Origin: JACDAS01 sp046262415 | GTDB taxonomy: Bacteria > Actinomycetota > Thermoleophilia > Gaiellales > Gaiellaceae | DNA: 24,161 bases | Direction of reading: 5' to 3' | NCBI GenBank assembly: GCA_046262415.1 | Contig: JBHEMU010000003.1 | Location: 1-24,161, forward strand | Shown: piece by piece, positions 1 through 6,138 of the stretch | Numbering within the stretch: position 1 is the first letter of the stretch | How the letters are laid out: every line of letters starts with the position of its first letter | The notes under the pieces: generated by a model | The model's database searches: none | What the model was told of the DNA's origin: nothing | Seen by the model: only the letters and a program-made list of their open reading frames with translations | Program-made: the position numbers and the translations under genes

Positions 1-206
1 CGCCCGGACCGGCCGCCCAAGGGCAGCCTGAAACGGGGGCGCTCGCCTCGATCGACACGTCCCACCAAAGACAACGAATGTCAGTTTGAAAGTAGGTCAG
101 ATCGCGTCGAGCACCCCGGCGAGATCTTCACTGTTTGAAAGCTGTCCGGTTAGTTCCACTAACTTCGCGGCAGGTCGCGTCTCGCCCGCCCGCTCCTTGG
201 CTCGTG
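1..206. other. Non-coding stretch at left edge with a small dyad
   Basis: I see no convincing gene here; open frames in this stretch are antisense or read-through shadows of the neighbouring minus-strand gene. A perfect 6-bp inverted repeat with a 3-nt loop lies at 149-163 (GTTAGT / ACTAAC), about 45 bp past the stop of the HAF-repeat gene. It could be a weak transcription end or a protein-binding dyad, but there is no T-run. The 9-mer GTTTGAAAG occurs twice (84-92 and 133-141). Nothing else is supported. Confidence 0.4.
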
Positions 207-1382
207 TCACCGGCCGAACTGACACGTCCAGACGACGGGGTCTATGCGGCGCAGCTTCTCGTAGGCAGGCGCGGAAAGCCCGAAGACGGTGCCGACGATG
301 GCTCCGGCATTGTTGATGTCGTTGAGCTGCGGGACGAGGACGGGATTGGCTCGGCGAGATGCCGTCGGAAGGGAGAGAGGCCGCAGGTGCGCCCATCCGG
401 ATCGCCAGACGATCGCCTTGACGTTCAGGTGGAAGCCGGTCCTGGGATCGATGTCCCCCGTCATGCCGGCGGCCTCTCCGCGGTCGTTGACGTCGACGAG
501 CTCCGCAATGGCGTAGGGACGCACTGGGCCGATCAGCTGCGGCTCGGCGTTGCGCGTCTTCCAGATGGCGACCTGACCGTTCTCAGGGTCTCGGGCAGTC
601 CCGAGGTTGCCGAGGTAGCCGACGGTCAGGCCGGACCGGTTTGTCGCTTCGGCAATGCCGTCCGCACGGCGGGGTGCTGTCTTCAGCGCGGTGACCTTGC
701 CGGACCTCGTCCACAGCACGGGGTTCTGCTCGGCGTCGGCGCGCGGCGGCTTCCGCGACCACCCGGAGACGACGCCGTCGTCGTTGATGCCGAACGTGTT
801 CGTCCAGGCGTGTCCCGGCAGCCCCGGAAGGAAGGTCGCGCGGCCGTCGCGCGGCCAGCGCACATCACGTCGGTTGCCGCCGACGATCAGGGTCCACGCG
901 ATCTCTCCGCGGTCGTTGATCGAATTCCTGCCTCCCGCGCCCGGGTTCTCCGTTGGGTGGACGCGGCCGTTCGGGCCCTTCAAGACGGTCATGCGGCCGC
1001 GTGCCCACCGGAACGGAAACGCCCGTTCCTGCTTGTCGTACAGCAGGCCGAACACGGCGCGGTCGTCGTTCACGCCGTAGGCCTCCGAGGAGACGTAGCC
1101 GGGCAGGACCCCGAGATCGACGGCTCCCGCGGTCGTGCCGCCCTTCCACAGGATTGCGTGAATCGGGCCGGACCCGCCTTTGCTGTCGGCGAACCCGACG
1201 ATGTCACCACGATCGTTCAGCGCCTTCGCCTGCACCTCTTTCGAGCCCGCCCGGGGGGACTCGAGGATGGTCGCGCTGGGCGAGCACGCGGTCGCTGCCG
1301 CTCGAGGCGCAGCCGAGGACGTTGCCGCGAGCAGGCTCGCAGCCAGAGCCACACCGATAGCGGCCAGGGGCGCCGGCCTCAT
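207..1382 (-). CDS. Secreted HAF-repeat protein, probable seven-bladed beta-propeller
   Basis: This 391-aa exported protein has an N-terminal signal peptide: a short basic start, then an Ala/Leu-rich core over about residues 7-30. The rest is built of repeats carrying an N-D-x-G signature followed by a hydrophobic strand, as in ALNDRGDIVGF, GINDDGVVSGW and DVNDRGEAAGM. These alternate with aromatic strands such as AILWKGG and VLWTRSG. I count seven N-(D/N/R)-x-(G/R) motifs. The pattern is that of the HAF family of extracellular repeats, whose molecular function is unknown. Sevenfold repetition suggests a closed propeller, which is inference. The ATG at 1382 is followed at once by the signal peptide and is a good start; its Shine-Dalgarno (SD) match is weak. 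The next gene upstream on this strand is another sevenfold-repeat exported protein, 152 bp away. Confidence 0.85.
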   Translation of the reverse strand: MRPAPLAAIGVALAASLLAATSSAAPRAAATACSPSATILESPRAGSKEVQAKALNDRGDIVGFADSKGGSGPIHAILWKGGTTAGAVDLGVLPGYVSSEAYGVNDDRAVFGLLYDKQERAFPFRWARGRMTVLKGPNGRVHPTENPGAGGRNSINDRGEIAWTLIVGGNRRDVRWPRDGRATFLPGLPGHAWTNTFGINDDGVVSGWSRKPPRADAEQNPVLWTRSGKVTALKTAPRRADGIAEATNRSGLTVGYLGNLGTARDPENGQVAIWKTRNAEPQLIGPVRPYAIAELVDVNDRGEAAGMTGDIDPRTGFHLNVKAIVWRSGWAHLRPLSLPTASRRANPVLVPQLNDINNAGAIVGTVFGLSAPAYEKLRRIDPVVWTCQFGR

Positions 1383-1453
1383 CCGGCTTGCCTGACCCGA
1401 ATGCCCCGGATGACGACGCCGTCAGGCGCGCGCCTCGTCAGTCTCGGTGTCAT
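1379..1453 (-). CDS. Possible 24-codon leader ORF overlapping the HAF gene start
   Basis: A short frame starts at ATG 1453, behind a GGGAGG at 1457-1462 (spacing only 3 nt). It ends in a TGA that overlaps the ATG of the HAF-repeat gene (ATGA). The peptide is basic (MTPRLTRRAPD...) and matches nothing I know. The layout would allow translational coupling to the HAF gene, which has a poor ribosome binding site of its own. It may equally be chance, because ATGA overlaps are easy to obtain at this length. Confidence 0.2.
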   Translation of the reverse strand: MTPRLTRRAPDGVVIRGIRVRQAG

Positions 1454-1534
1454 CAACCTCCCGTTGCTCCTCGTCGCACGGACCTGTCGTCCGGTCATCG
1501 AGCAGGGGAGTCTTACCATTCCCTCGGCCGGGCG

Positions 1535-3232
1535 CTACCGGGCTCTGACGACCGTGACGGCGGCGGCGAGGCTGCGCGCACCGTCGAGGCGGACGGCCTC
1601 GAGGCGGTAGCGGTACCGTCCGGGCGTCCGGGCCGAACGATCCACCCAGCGGTACGAGGCTCCGCCGCCGCGGGCCCTCGCTGCGAGGAGCACGGAGTCC
1701 GCCTTCCCGCGCGGCGCCGGGCCGGCGGTCCGCGTGACGTGGAAGCCGAGGACGGCGAGCTCGGACGCCGTTCGCCAGCGCAGCTCGATCCCGCCGGGCA
1801 CGACCCGCGCAGCGAGCCGCGTGACCGTCACCGCAGTCGGCTCGTCGTTGAAGCGCTGACCGAAGACCTCGAAGTCCCCGGCGGCCAGCGGCGGCGTCTC
1901 GTCATCCTCGCCCCCCCAGACGACCAGATGCTCGGCGTGGTTCACGTTGTGCGTGGCCGCGGGGTCGTGCGCGTTGAACTCCATGTCGGACAGCCGGAAG
2001 TCGTCGGTGCCGACCTGTGCGGCGCTCGGCCCGGCCAGACGCTGGCCGAAGATCTCCTCCTCGCCCCCGTCGCTGCCCTCCCAGACGACCACGTAGTCGT
2101 TCGCGGCCGCGCCGGTCCAGACAACGGCCGGGGCAGTCGTGAAGTCCATGTCGGACAGCGGAAAGTCGTCCGTACCCAGCTCCGCGCCCGCAGCGCTCAG
2201 CCGTTGCGCGCGGATCTCGACGTCCCCGATGACCGGGTCGTCACCGTGCCAGACGACGAGGAACTCGTCGTTCGTGGCGTTGTACGCGATCGCCGGATCG
2301 AGGGCGCCGATCCAGTTGATGTCGCCGTCGGGCCCCGACTGCGAGATGCGGAAGTCGTCGGCGCCGACCTCGTCGCCCGCAGCTGTGAGCAGCTGTCCGT
2401 AGATCTCGTTGTCGTCGTCGATCTCGTCGCCGTTCCAGACGACGAGATACTGGTTGGCGCCCGAGCCCCAGGCGACGGCCGGCGTGGAGCCGTGGTGGTT
2501 GGCGTCGCCGTCGGGGCCGACGGTGGAGATGCGGAAGTCGTCGGCGCCGAGCTCCGCTCCCGCGGCGTCGAGCCGCTGCCCGTAGATCTCCGGCTCGCCG
2601 GGGGCGAGCGCCGGGTTCGAGCGGTCCGAGGCCGACCAGACGACGAGGTACTCCTTGCTCGCCGCGTTGTAGGCGAGCGCCGGGTCGACCGCAAGGTCAT
2701 TGACGCTCCCCGCGGTCCCCATGTCGCTGATCCGGAAGTCGTTCGGCCCGGCCGGATCGGCCGTGGCTCCTGTCAGCCGCTGGATGAAGATCTCCGTGCC
2801 GTCGTTCGCCGCGTCGACGCCCTGCCAGACCACGAGGTACTCGGCGGCGTCGGGGTTGTAGACGACGGCAGGCTTCCGGGCCGAGAAGGCGGTGTCGCCG
2901 TCGGGGCCCATGTCGGAGATGCGGAAGTCGTCCGTGACCACCTCGGCGCCGCTCGCGTTCAGCCGCTGACCGTAGATCTCGACCTCGCCGTCCACGTCCT
3001 TCTCGCCCTCCCAGACCACGAGGTACTCGTCGGCCGCCGGGTTGTAGGCGACGCTCGGGTCCGTGGCGTCGAACGCCGCGCCGGCCTGTGAGACGGGGAA
3101 GTCGTTGACGCCGACGTCGCTCGCTGCCGCTGGCGAGACGCCGCCGCCCGCGAGCAAGAGGGCGGAGCACAGACCGGTCAAGCCGGCGGCGAGAGCGCTA
3201 CGGGAGCCGGGAGGGCTCGAGCCTCGAAGCAC
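1535..3232 (-). CDS. Secreted seven-repeat protein with C-terminal Fn3-like domain
   Basis: This 565-aa protein starts at GTG 3232. A signal peptide follows (hydrophobic core about residues 14-36, Ala-rich cleavage region near 38). Residues about 42-464 form seven tandem units of roughly 55-68 aa. Each has the order DDFRIS, a P-A-x-A-Y-N strand, EYLVVW, an acidic loop, and EIYGQRL, giving four strands per unit. Seven four-stranded units fit a beta-propeller, and the Asp/Glu/Gly-rich loops may bind calcium; both points are inference. Residues about 465-565 form a separate beta-sandwich with the signature LRWRTxSELxVLGFHVxR ... YRWVDR ... YRLEAVxLDGxRS. Two other proteins in this window carry the same domain. 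A TAGAGT lies just upstream of the GTG but has no clear -35. Function and ligand are unknown. Confidence 0.85.
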   Translation of the reverse strand: MLRGSSPPGSRSALAAGLTGLCSALLLAGGGVSPAAASDVGVNDFPVSQAGAAFDATDPSVAYNPAADEYLVVWEGEKDVDGEVEIYGQRLNASGAEVVTDDFRISDMGPDGDTAFSARKPAVVYNPDAAEYLVVWQGVDAANDGTEIFIQRLTGATADPAGPNDFRISDMGTAGSVNDLAVDPALAYNAASKEYLVVWSASDRSNPALAPGEPEIYGQRLDAAGAELGADDFRISTVGPDGDANHHGSTPAVAWGSGANQYLVVWNGDEIDDDNEIYGQLLTAAGDEVGADDFRISQSGPDGDINWIGALDPAIAYNATNDEFLVVWHGDDPVIGDVEIRAQRLSAAGAELGTDDFPLSDMDFTTAPAVVWTGAAANDYVVVWEGSDGGEEEIFGQRLAGPSAAQVGTDDFRLSDMEFNAHDPAATHNVNHAEHLVVWGGEDDETPPLAAGDFEVFGQRFNDEPTAVTVTRLAARVVPGGIELRWRTASELAVLGFHVTRTAGPAPRGKADSVLLAARARGGGASYRWVDRSARTPGRYRYRLEAVRLDGARSLAAAVTVVRAR

Positions 3233-3355
3233 GTCGGCGGGACTCTATGTCAATTTCGTCTCGGCGCAGGCGGGCCACGACGAGGGACGGTTCCGGCAAG
3301 CGCCTCGGAAGAGCCGACGGACGACTGCCGGCACCACCACCTCGCTCGCGGGGTG

Positions 3356-3949
3356 CTAACCGCCCGCCGGCCGGTAGGTGCAGATCAGCACGCCCGTGCG
3401 CGCCGTCACGGCGTCGACGAGCCGCAGGCGCCGAGCCAGGCCGTCGCCGGGGAAGATGCTCTTGCCGCCGCCGAGCACGATCGGCTCGATCATCAACCGG
3501 TACTCGTCGACCAGGTCGGCAGCGACCAGCTGTGAGGCGAGGTTGGCACTGCCCATCACCTGGATGTCCCCTCCCTCCCTTGTCTTGAGATCGCGCACGG
3601 CACCGATCACGTCGTCGGCCGGAAGCAGCGTCGAGTTCGTCCAGGTCAGGTCGTCCGGACCGAGTGTTCTGGACGCCACGTACTTCTTGATCGCGTTCAT
3701 CCGGTCGGCGAAGGGATCGCCGGCGCGGCCCGGCCAGGCGCCGGCCATCGTCTGCCACGTCCGACGTCCGAACAGGAGGGCGTCGGTCCTCCCCATCGCC
3801 TCGTCGATGGCCGTGCCCATCGCGTCGGGATCGAAGAACGGCATCGACCAACCGCCGTGGTGGAACCCTCCCTCGGTGTCCTCCTCGGCCCCGCCGGGGG
3901 CCTGGACGACGCCGTCGAGACTGATGAAGTCGCTGAGGACGATGCGCAT
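3356..3949 (-). CDS. Dihydrofolate reductase family protein (RibD C-terminal type)
   Basis: This 197-aa cytoplasmic oxidoreductase belongs to the family that includes DHFR and the RibD reductase domain. Visible landmarks are the first strand and turn SDFISLDGVVQAPGG (6-20), LLFGRRTWQTM (58-68), a nucleotide-binding turn VMGSANLAS (131-139), and the late motif VDEYRLMIEPIVLGGGKSIF (147-166). Members probably use NADPH, but the substrate of this subgroup is usually unknown and it should not be called folA. The ATG at 3949 has a good GGGAG about 8 nt upstream. The gene is followed 124 bp later by the seven-repeat exported protein and is divergent from the next plus-strand gene, so it is probably a single transcription unit. 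Confidence 0.88.
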   Translation of the reverse strand: MRIVLSDFISLDGVVQAPGGAEEDTEGGFHHGGWSMPFFDPDAMGTAIDEAMGRTDALLFGRRTWQTMAGAWPGRAGDPFADRMNAIKKYVASRTLGPDDLTWTNSTLLPADDVIGAVRDLKTREGGDIQVMGSANLASQLVAADLVDEYRLMIEPIVLGGGKSIFPGDGLARRLRLVDAVTARTGVLICTYRPAGG

Positions 3950-4257
3950 TCTCTTCTCCCTTCGTCGGTGCGGCAGACGTTACGTGGGTCAAGGCACGGC
4001 CGGGCGGCCCACGGTCCGGCCGCGAAACCGCGCCGCCCGTGGCTGCGCCCGCGAGTCGAGGTTTTCACTCCTCGACGGAGGGGTATGAGGATTCACGGAG
4101 CTCGACGTGGCACCCGTCGGCGGGGACCGGTTCCACACCTTCAGCTCACGTGACGTCTTTCGAACTTCCGTACCGGCAGCGGGTGGGCCTCCCGGCCTTC
4201 CTGCTTGACACGATCGACTGATTCTCCGAAACTGCGGCACTCAACAGGGAGGCACGG
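3950..4257. other. Divergent intergenic region
   Basis: These 308 bp separate the minus-strand DHFR-family gene from the plus-strand polyproline-linker gene. I see no supported gene. The right end holds a good plus-strand promoter and ribosome binding site (listed separately). A perfect 7-bp inverted repeat with an 8-nt loop lies at 4055-4076 (GTCGAGG / CCTCGAC) and could be an operator. Short plus-strand frames near 4085-4221 look partly codon-like but have no recognisable product. Confidence 0.45.
4205..4233 (+). promoter_or_regulatory. Sigma-70-type promoter for the polyproline-linker gene
   Basis: A perfect TTGACA -35 hexamer lies at 4205-4210, followed after 17 bp by GAAACT (4228-4233) as a weak -10. 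Predicted transcription starts near 4240. An AGGGAGG ribosome binding site follows at 4246-4252, five bases before ATG 4258. Confidence 0.5.
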
Positions 4258-5160
4258 ATGCGACGGTTGGCACCACTTCTCGTGATCGCGGCGCTCGCCG
4301 CTTTCGCGATCACGAGCATTGCGGGCGCCGCGAGGGCGGACGCGACGTTCGTCGACCCCGCGGGCGACAACGGCACCGCTCTCGACATCACCCAGGTCGT
4401 CGTCACGAACGACGCTGCGGGCAGGATCACGATCCGCGTCCCCCTCGCTGCGGCGACGCTCCCGTCCGACCAGGTGGTGCTCGTCGCCCTGGACACGGAC
4501 CAGAACTCGTCGACGGGGAATCCCAGCGCGCTCGGCGCGGAGTACATCGTCATCGTCGGATCGACCGGATTCGCCGTCGCGCAGTGGAACGGAACCACGT
4601 TCGTCGCCGCGCCGAGGCCCGGCACGGCGGTCAGCTACTCGAGCGGCGCGGTGATCGCGATCAACAAGGGGGAGTTCGGCATCTCGGCCGGCCTCAACTT
4701 CTGGGTGAGCACGGTCCAGGGAGACGGAGCCGCTGGCAAGTTCGACGACGCTCCGAACAGCGGCGCGTACCCGTACACCCTGACGACGCCGCCGCCGCCG
4801 CCTCCCCCCCCACCACCACCGCCGCCCCCGCCGCCACCACCTCCGCCGCCGCCGCCTCCGCCGGCCCTGAAGACGGTGCTGGCGAAGCCGGCACTCGGAG
4901 GAGCTACGGCCGGCAAGCGCTTCGTGGTCACCGTGACCGTGAGGCTCACGGATGGAGAGATCGTCGCGCCCGGAAGGCTCAGGTGCACCGCGAAGGTCGG
5001 TCCCGCGGCACTCAAGACGGTCGCCAGAAGAGGCCCTGTCGCCGGCACCTGCTCGATGGCGGTTCCTGCGACCGCGAAGGGGAAAAGGATCGTCGTGAAG
5101 CTCGTCGTCACCTACCGCGGCAAGACCGTCACGAAGACGTCGACCTACAGAGTGAGGTAG
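4258..5160 (+). CDS. Secreted two-domain protein with 25-residue polyproline linker
   Basis: This 300-aa exported protein starts at ATG 4258 behind AGGGAGG with 5-nt spacing. The signal peptide covers residues 1 to about 27 (MRRL basic start, Ala/Leu/Ile core, cleavage near ARA-DAT). Residues about 28-175 resemble a CBM9/DOMON-like beta-sandwich, with DPAGDNGTALDIT at the start, LDTDQN in the middle and DDAPNSGAYPYTL at the end. The sugar- or surface-binding role is inference. Residues 178-202 are 25 consecutive prolines. Residues about 203-300 form a second beta-rich module with two cysteines (RLRCTAKV and GTCSMAVP) that could pair. A strong stem-loop follows the stop codon directly. The substrate and partner are unknown. 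Confidence 0.88.
   Translation: MRRLAPLLVIAALAAFAITSIAGAARADATFVDPAGDNGTALDITQVVVTNDAAGRITIRVPLAAATLPSDQVVLVALDTDQNSSTGNPSALGAEYIVIVGSTGFAVAQWNGTTFVAAPRPGTAVSYSSGAVIAINKGEFGISAGLNFWVSTVQGDGAAGKFDDAPNSGAYPYTLTTPPPPPPPPPPPPPPPPPPPPPPPPPALKTVLAKPALGGATAGKRFVVTVTVRLTDGEIVAPGRLRCTAKVGPAALKTVARRGPVAGTCSMAVPATAKGKRIVVKLVVTYRGKTVTKTSTYRVR
4789..4863 (+). repeat. CCN-repeat tract encoding 25 prolines
   Basis: Twenty-five consecutive proline codons use all four CCN codons. Its mixed codons make it less slippage-prone than a pure triplet repeat, and the frame is intact on both sides. It links the two beta domains of the exported protein. Confidence 0.9.
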
Positions 5161-5164
5161 CCGT

Positions 5165-5203
5165 TCGCAGGCGGGAGGCGCTTGCTCGGCCTCCCGCCTG
5201 CGA
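5165..5203 (+). terminator. Strong hairpin terminator after the polyproline-linker gene
   Basis: A perfect 15-bp inverted repeat, 5165-5179 paired with 5189-5203 and separated by a 9-nt loop, begins 5 nt after the stop codon at 5158-5160. The stem is very GC-rich. The following CTTCCTC is only mildly T-rich, so it may act as an intrinsic terminator without a proper U-tract. Confidence 0.65.
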
Positions 5204-5292
5204 CTTCCTCGGAGATCGGGATCCGACCTCACTCGGGCAGATCCGGGCTTGAACCTCGACTCGCAGGAGCCGAAAAACGAGCGCTACCGGCG

Positions 5293-5979
5293 GTGCGCGC
5301 ACGGCGCTGGACGCACTTCGGCCAGCTCAGGGCAGCCATCGAGGATGCCGAGACCAAGGAGACGATCAGGGTCGACACCGTCCTCGCCTCCTACCTCGCG
5401 CGCGTGCTGAACGATCTCGACGCCGGCCGGCCGCTCCCGCCGGCGGGAACGCGTCACCGGCCATCCAGGTTCCAGCTCGTTCACGACCCGGCGTTCGGCA
5501 TGCTCAGAGCCAGCGTCGTCTATATCCACGGGCTGCATACGAGGCTCCTTGCCGATGCACCGTCGGAGGAGGCGGCACAGCTGATCGCACGCGTCCTGAA
5601 CCACGTTGACTACCCAATGCAGGAGCGGCCCGGCCGGCGTCCCTGGTCTTTCCCCTCCCCTCCTCTCGTCGGCACGCTCGGCCGCTCCCCAAGAGGTTGC
5701 CTCCGCCTTCTCTCGGCCGGTCGCCGGGCCTTCGGCGCCCGCCAGTCGCTCTCGCCCTCGGAGTCGCTCTGTGGCTGGCCATCGCGCTCGTCGGTGTCTG
5801 GGTACTGGCGTTCTACGCCGTCGGCTGGCCGGTCGCCGTCTTCGTCGCGGCCACATGGGTCGTCGGCGTCGTGGCGGCGTGGCGAACGCTCAACCGCTGA
5901 CGGTATTGTCTCGCCGGTGCGCGCCTCGTTGGATCACTCGTTCTCGTTCGCCCATCCCTGTGAGGCGCCGTTCCGGTAG
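5293..5979 (+). CDS. Possible or degenerate gene of unknown function
   Basis: From about GTG 5293 to 5640 this frame has strong coding character: high GC at third positions and amphipathic helices such as TVLASYLARVLNDL and EEAAQLIARVLNHV. I do not recognise the product. After about 5640 the frame stays open to 5979, but the translation turns into Ser/Arg/Pro-rich text typical of a wrong frame. A good membrane-helix frame overlaps it from 5697. The likely explanations are a frameshift, or a lost stop, in an originally shorter or fused gene. The start is uncertain: the frame opens further upstream, but TTG 5182 lies inside the terminator hairpin, and AGGAG at 5265-5269 is too far from GTG 5293. 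Confidence 0.35.
   Translation: MRARRWTHFGQLRAAIEDAETKETIRVDTVLASYLARVLNDLDAGRPLPPAGTRHRPSRFQLVHDPAFGMLRASVVYIHGLHTRLLADAPSEEAAQLIARVLNHVDYPMQERPGRRPWSFPSPPLVGTLGRSPRGCLRLLSAGRRAFGARQSLSPSESLCGWPSRSSVSGYWRSTPSAGRSPSSSRPHGSSASWRRGERSTADGIVSPVRASLDHSFSFAHPCEAPFR
5697..5900 (+). CDS. Small membrane protein (67 aa)
   Basis: This short frame codes for a basic, proline-rich N-terminus (about 20 residues). A long hydrophobic stretch follows from about 22 to 62 (VALALGVALWLAIALVGVW, then FYAVGWPVAVFVAATW), best read as two transmembrane helices. It ends in RTLNR. Third codon positions are strongly GC and match neighbouring genes, which supports real coding. The start is not secure: TTG 5697 directly abuts AAGAGG with no spacing, and the frame is open back to 5610. 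It may therefore be the C-terminal half of a gene frameshifted from the 5293 frame. A terminator-like hairpin lies about 110 bp downstream. Confidence 0.55.
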   Translation: MPPPSLGRSPGLRRPPVALALGVALWLAIALVGVWVLAFYAVGWPVAVFVAATWVVGVVAAWRTLNR

Positions 5980-6012
5980 CCCTCGCGCGCCCACGAACCG
6001 TGGAAGTGCGTG

Positions 6013-6042
6013 GAGGGCGGCCGGAGGGTCGCCCTCTTTCTT
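6013..6042 (+). terminator. Intrinsic terminator before the hen1 relic / GH15 operon
   Basis: GAGGGCG (6013-6019) pairs with CGCCCTC (6030-6036) across a 10-nt loop, followed directly by TTTCTT. This is a plausible Rho-independent terminator for the small genes upstream. It ends only 9 nt before the ATG of the hen1 relic, so the GH15 operon must start within or upstream of it. It could therefore also act as a leader attenuator. Confidence 0.55.
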
Positions 6043-6051
6043 GCTCCGATC

Positions 6052-6138
6052 ATGCTGTTGACCCTGACACTGACCCGGCCCCCGGCGACGGACCTCGGGT
6101 TCCTGCTGGCGAAGCACCCGGATCGCGTGCAGCGATGA
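6052..6138 (+). pseudogene. hen1: N-terminal relic of hen1 (3'-terminal RNA ribose 2'-O-methyltransferase)
   Basis: A 28-codon frame encodes MLLTLT, then PATDLGFLL, then KHPDRVQR, and stops. This is the characteristic opening of bacterial Hen1, in which MLLTxTxT, PATDLGxLL and KHPxRVQ are the first conserved blocks. Hen1 methylates the 2'-OH of repaired RNA 3' ends together with Pnkp. Everything after the first 28 residues is absent: the stop TGA at 6136-6138 overlaps the ATG of the GH15 gene at 6135 (ATGA). I find no further hen1 or pnkp sequence in the window. No ribosome binding site is visible. It is a deletion relic that may now serve as a coupled leader peptide. The match is from memory of the family, not from a database search. 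Confidence 0.75.

Noticed and set aside
135..1610. Long plus-strand open frame opposite the HAF-repeat gene
   Set aside because: It is Arg/Val/Asp-rich antisense text with no recognisable domain. The minus strand carries a clear signal peptide and repeats.
1388..3091. 567-codon plus-strand open frame opposite the seven-repeat gene
   Set aside because: Its apparent repeats are the antisense reflection of the real repeats on the minus strand.
4039..4221. Plus-strand frame ending FELPYRQRVGLPAFLLDTID
   Set aside because: The last residues look protein-like, but there is no family match and no start signal, and the promoter of the next gene overlaps it. It is too weak to call a relic.
4635..5111. 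Minus-strand open frame with a polyglycine tract
   Set aside because: It is the complement of the proline codons. The plus strand has promoter, SD, signal peptide and terminator.
5230..5275. tRNA-like stretch (GGGCTTGAACCTCGACTC)
   Set aside because: It resembles a T-arm only superficially. No acceptor stem, D-arm or anticodon arm can be paired around it.
6000..6134. N-terminal extension of the GH15 protein
   Set aside because: GH15 homology begins after ATG 6135. The extension is another frame of the hen1 relic.
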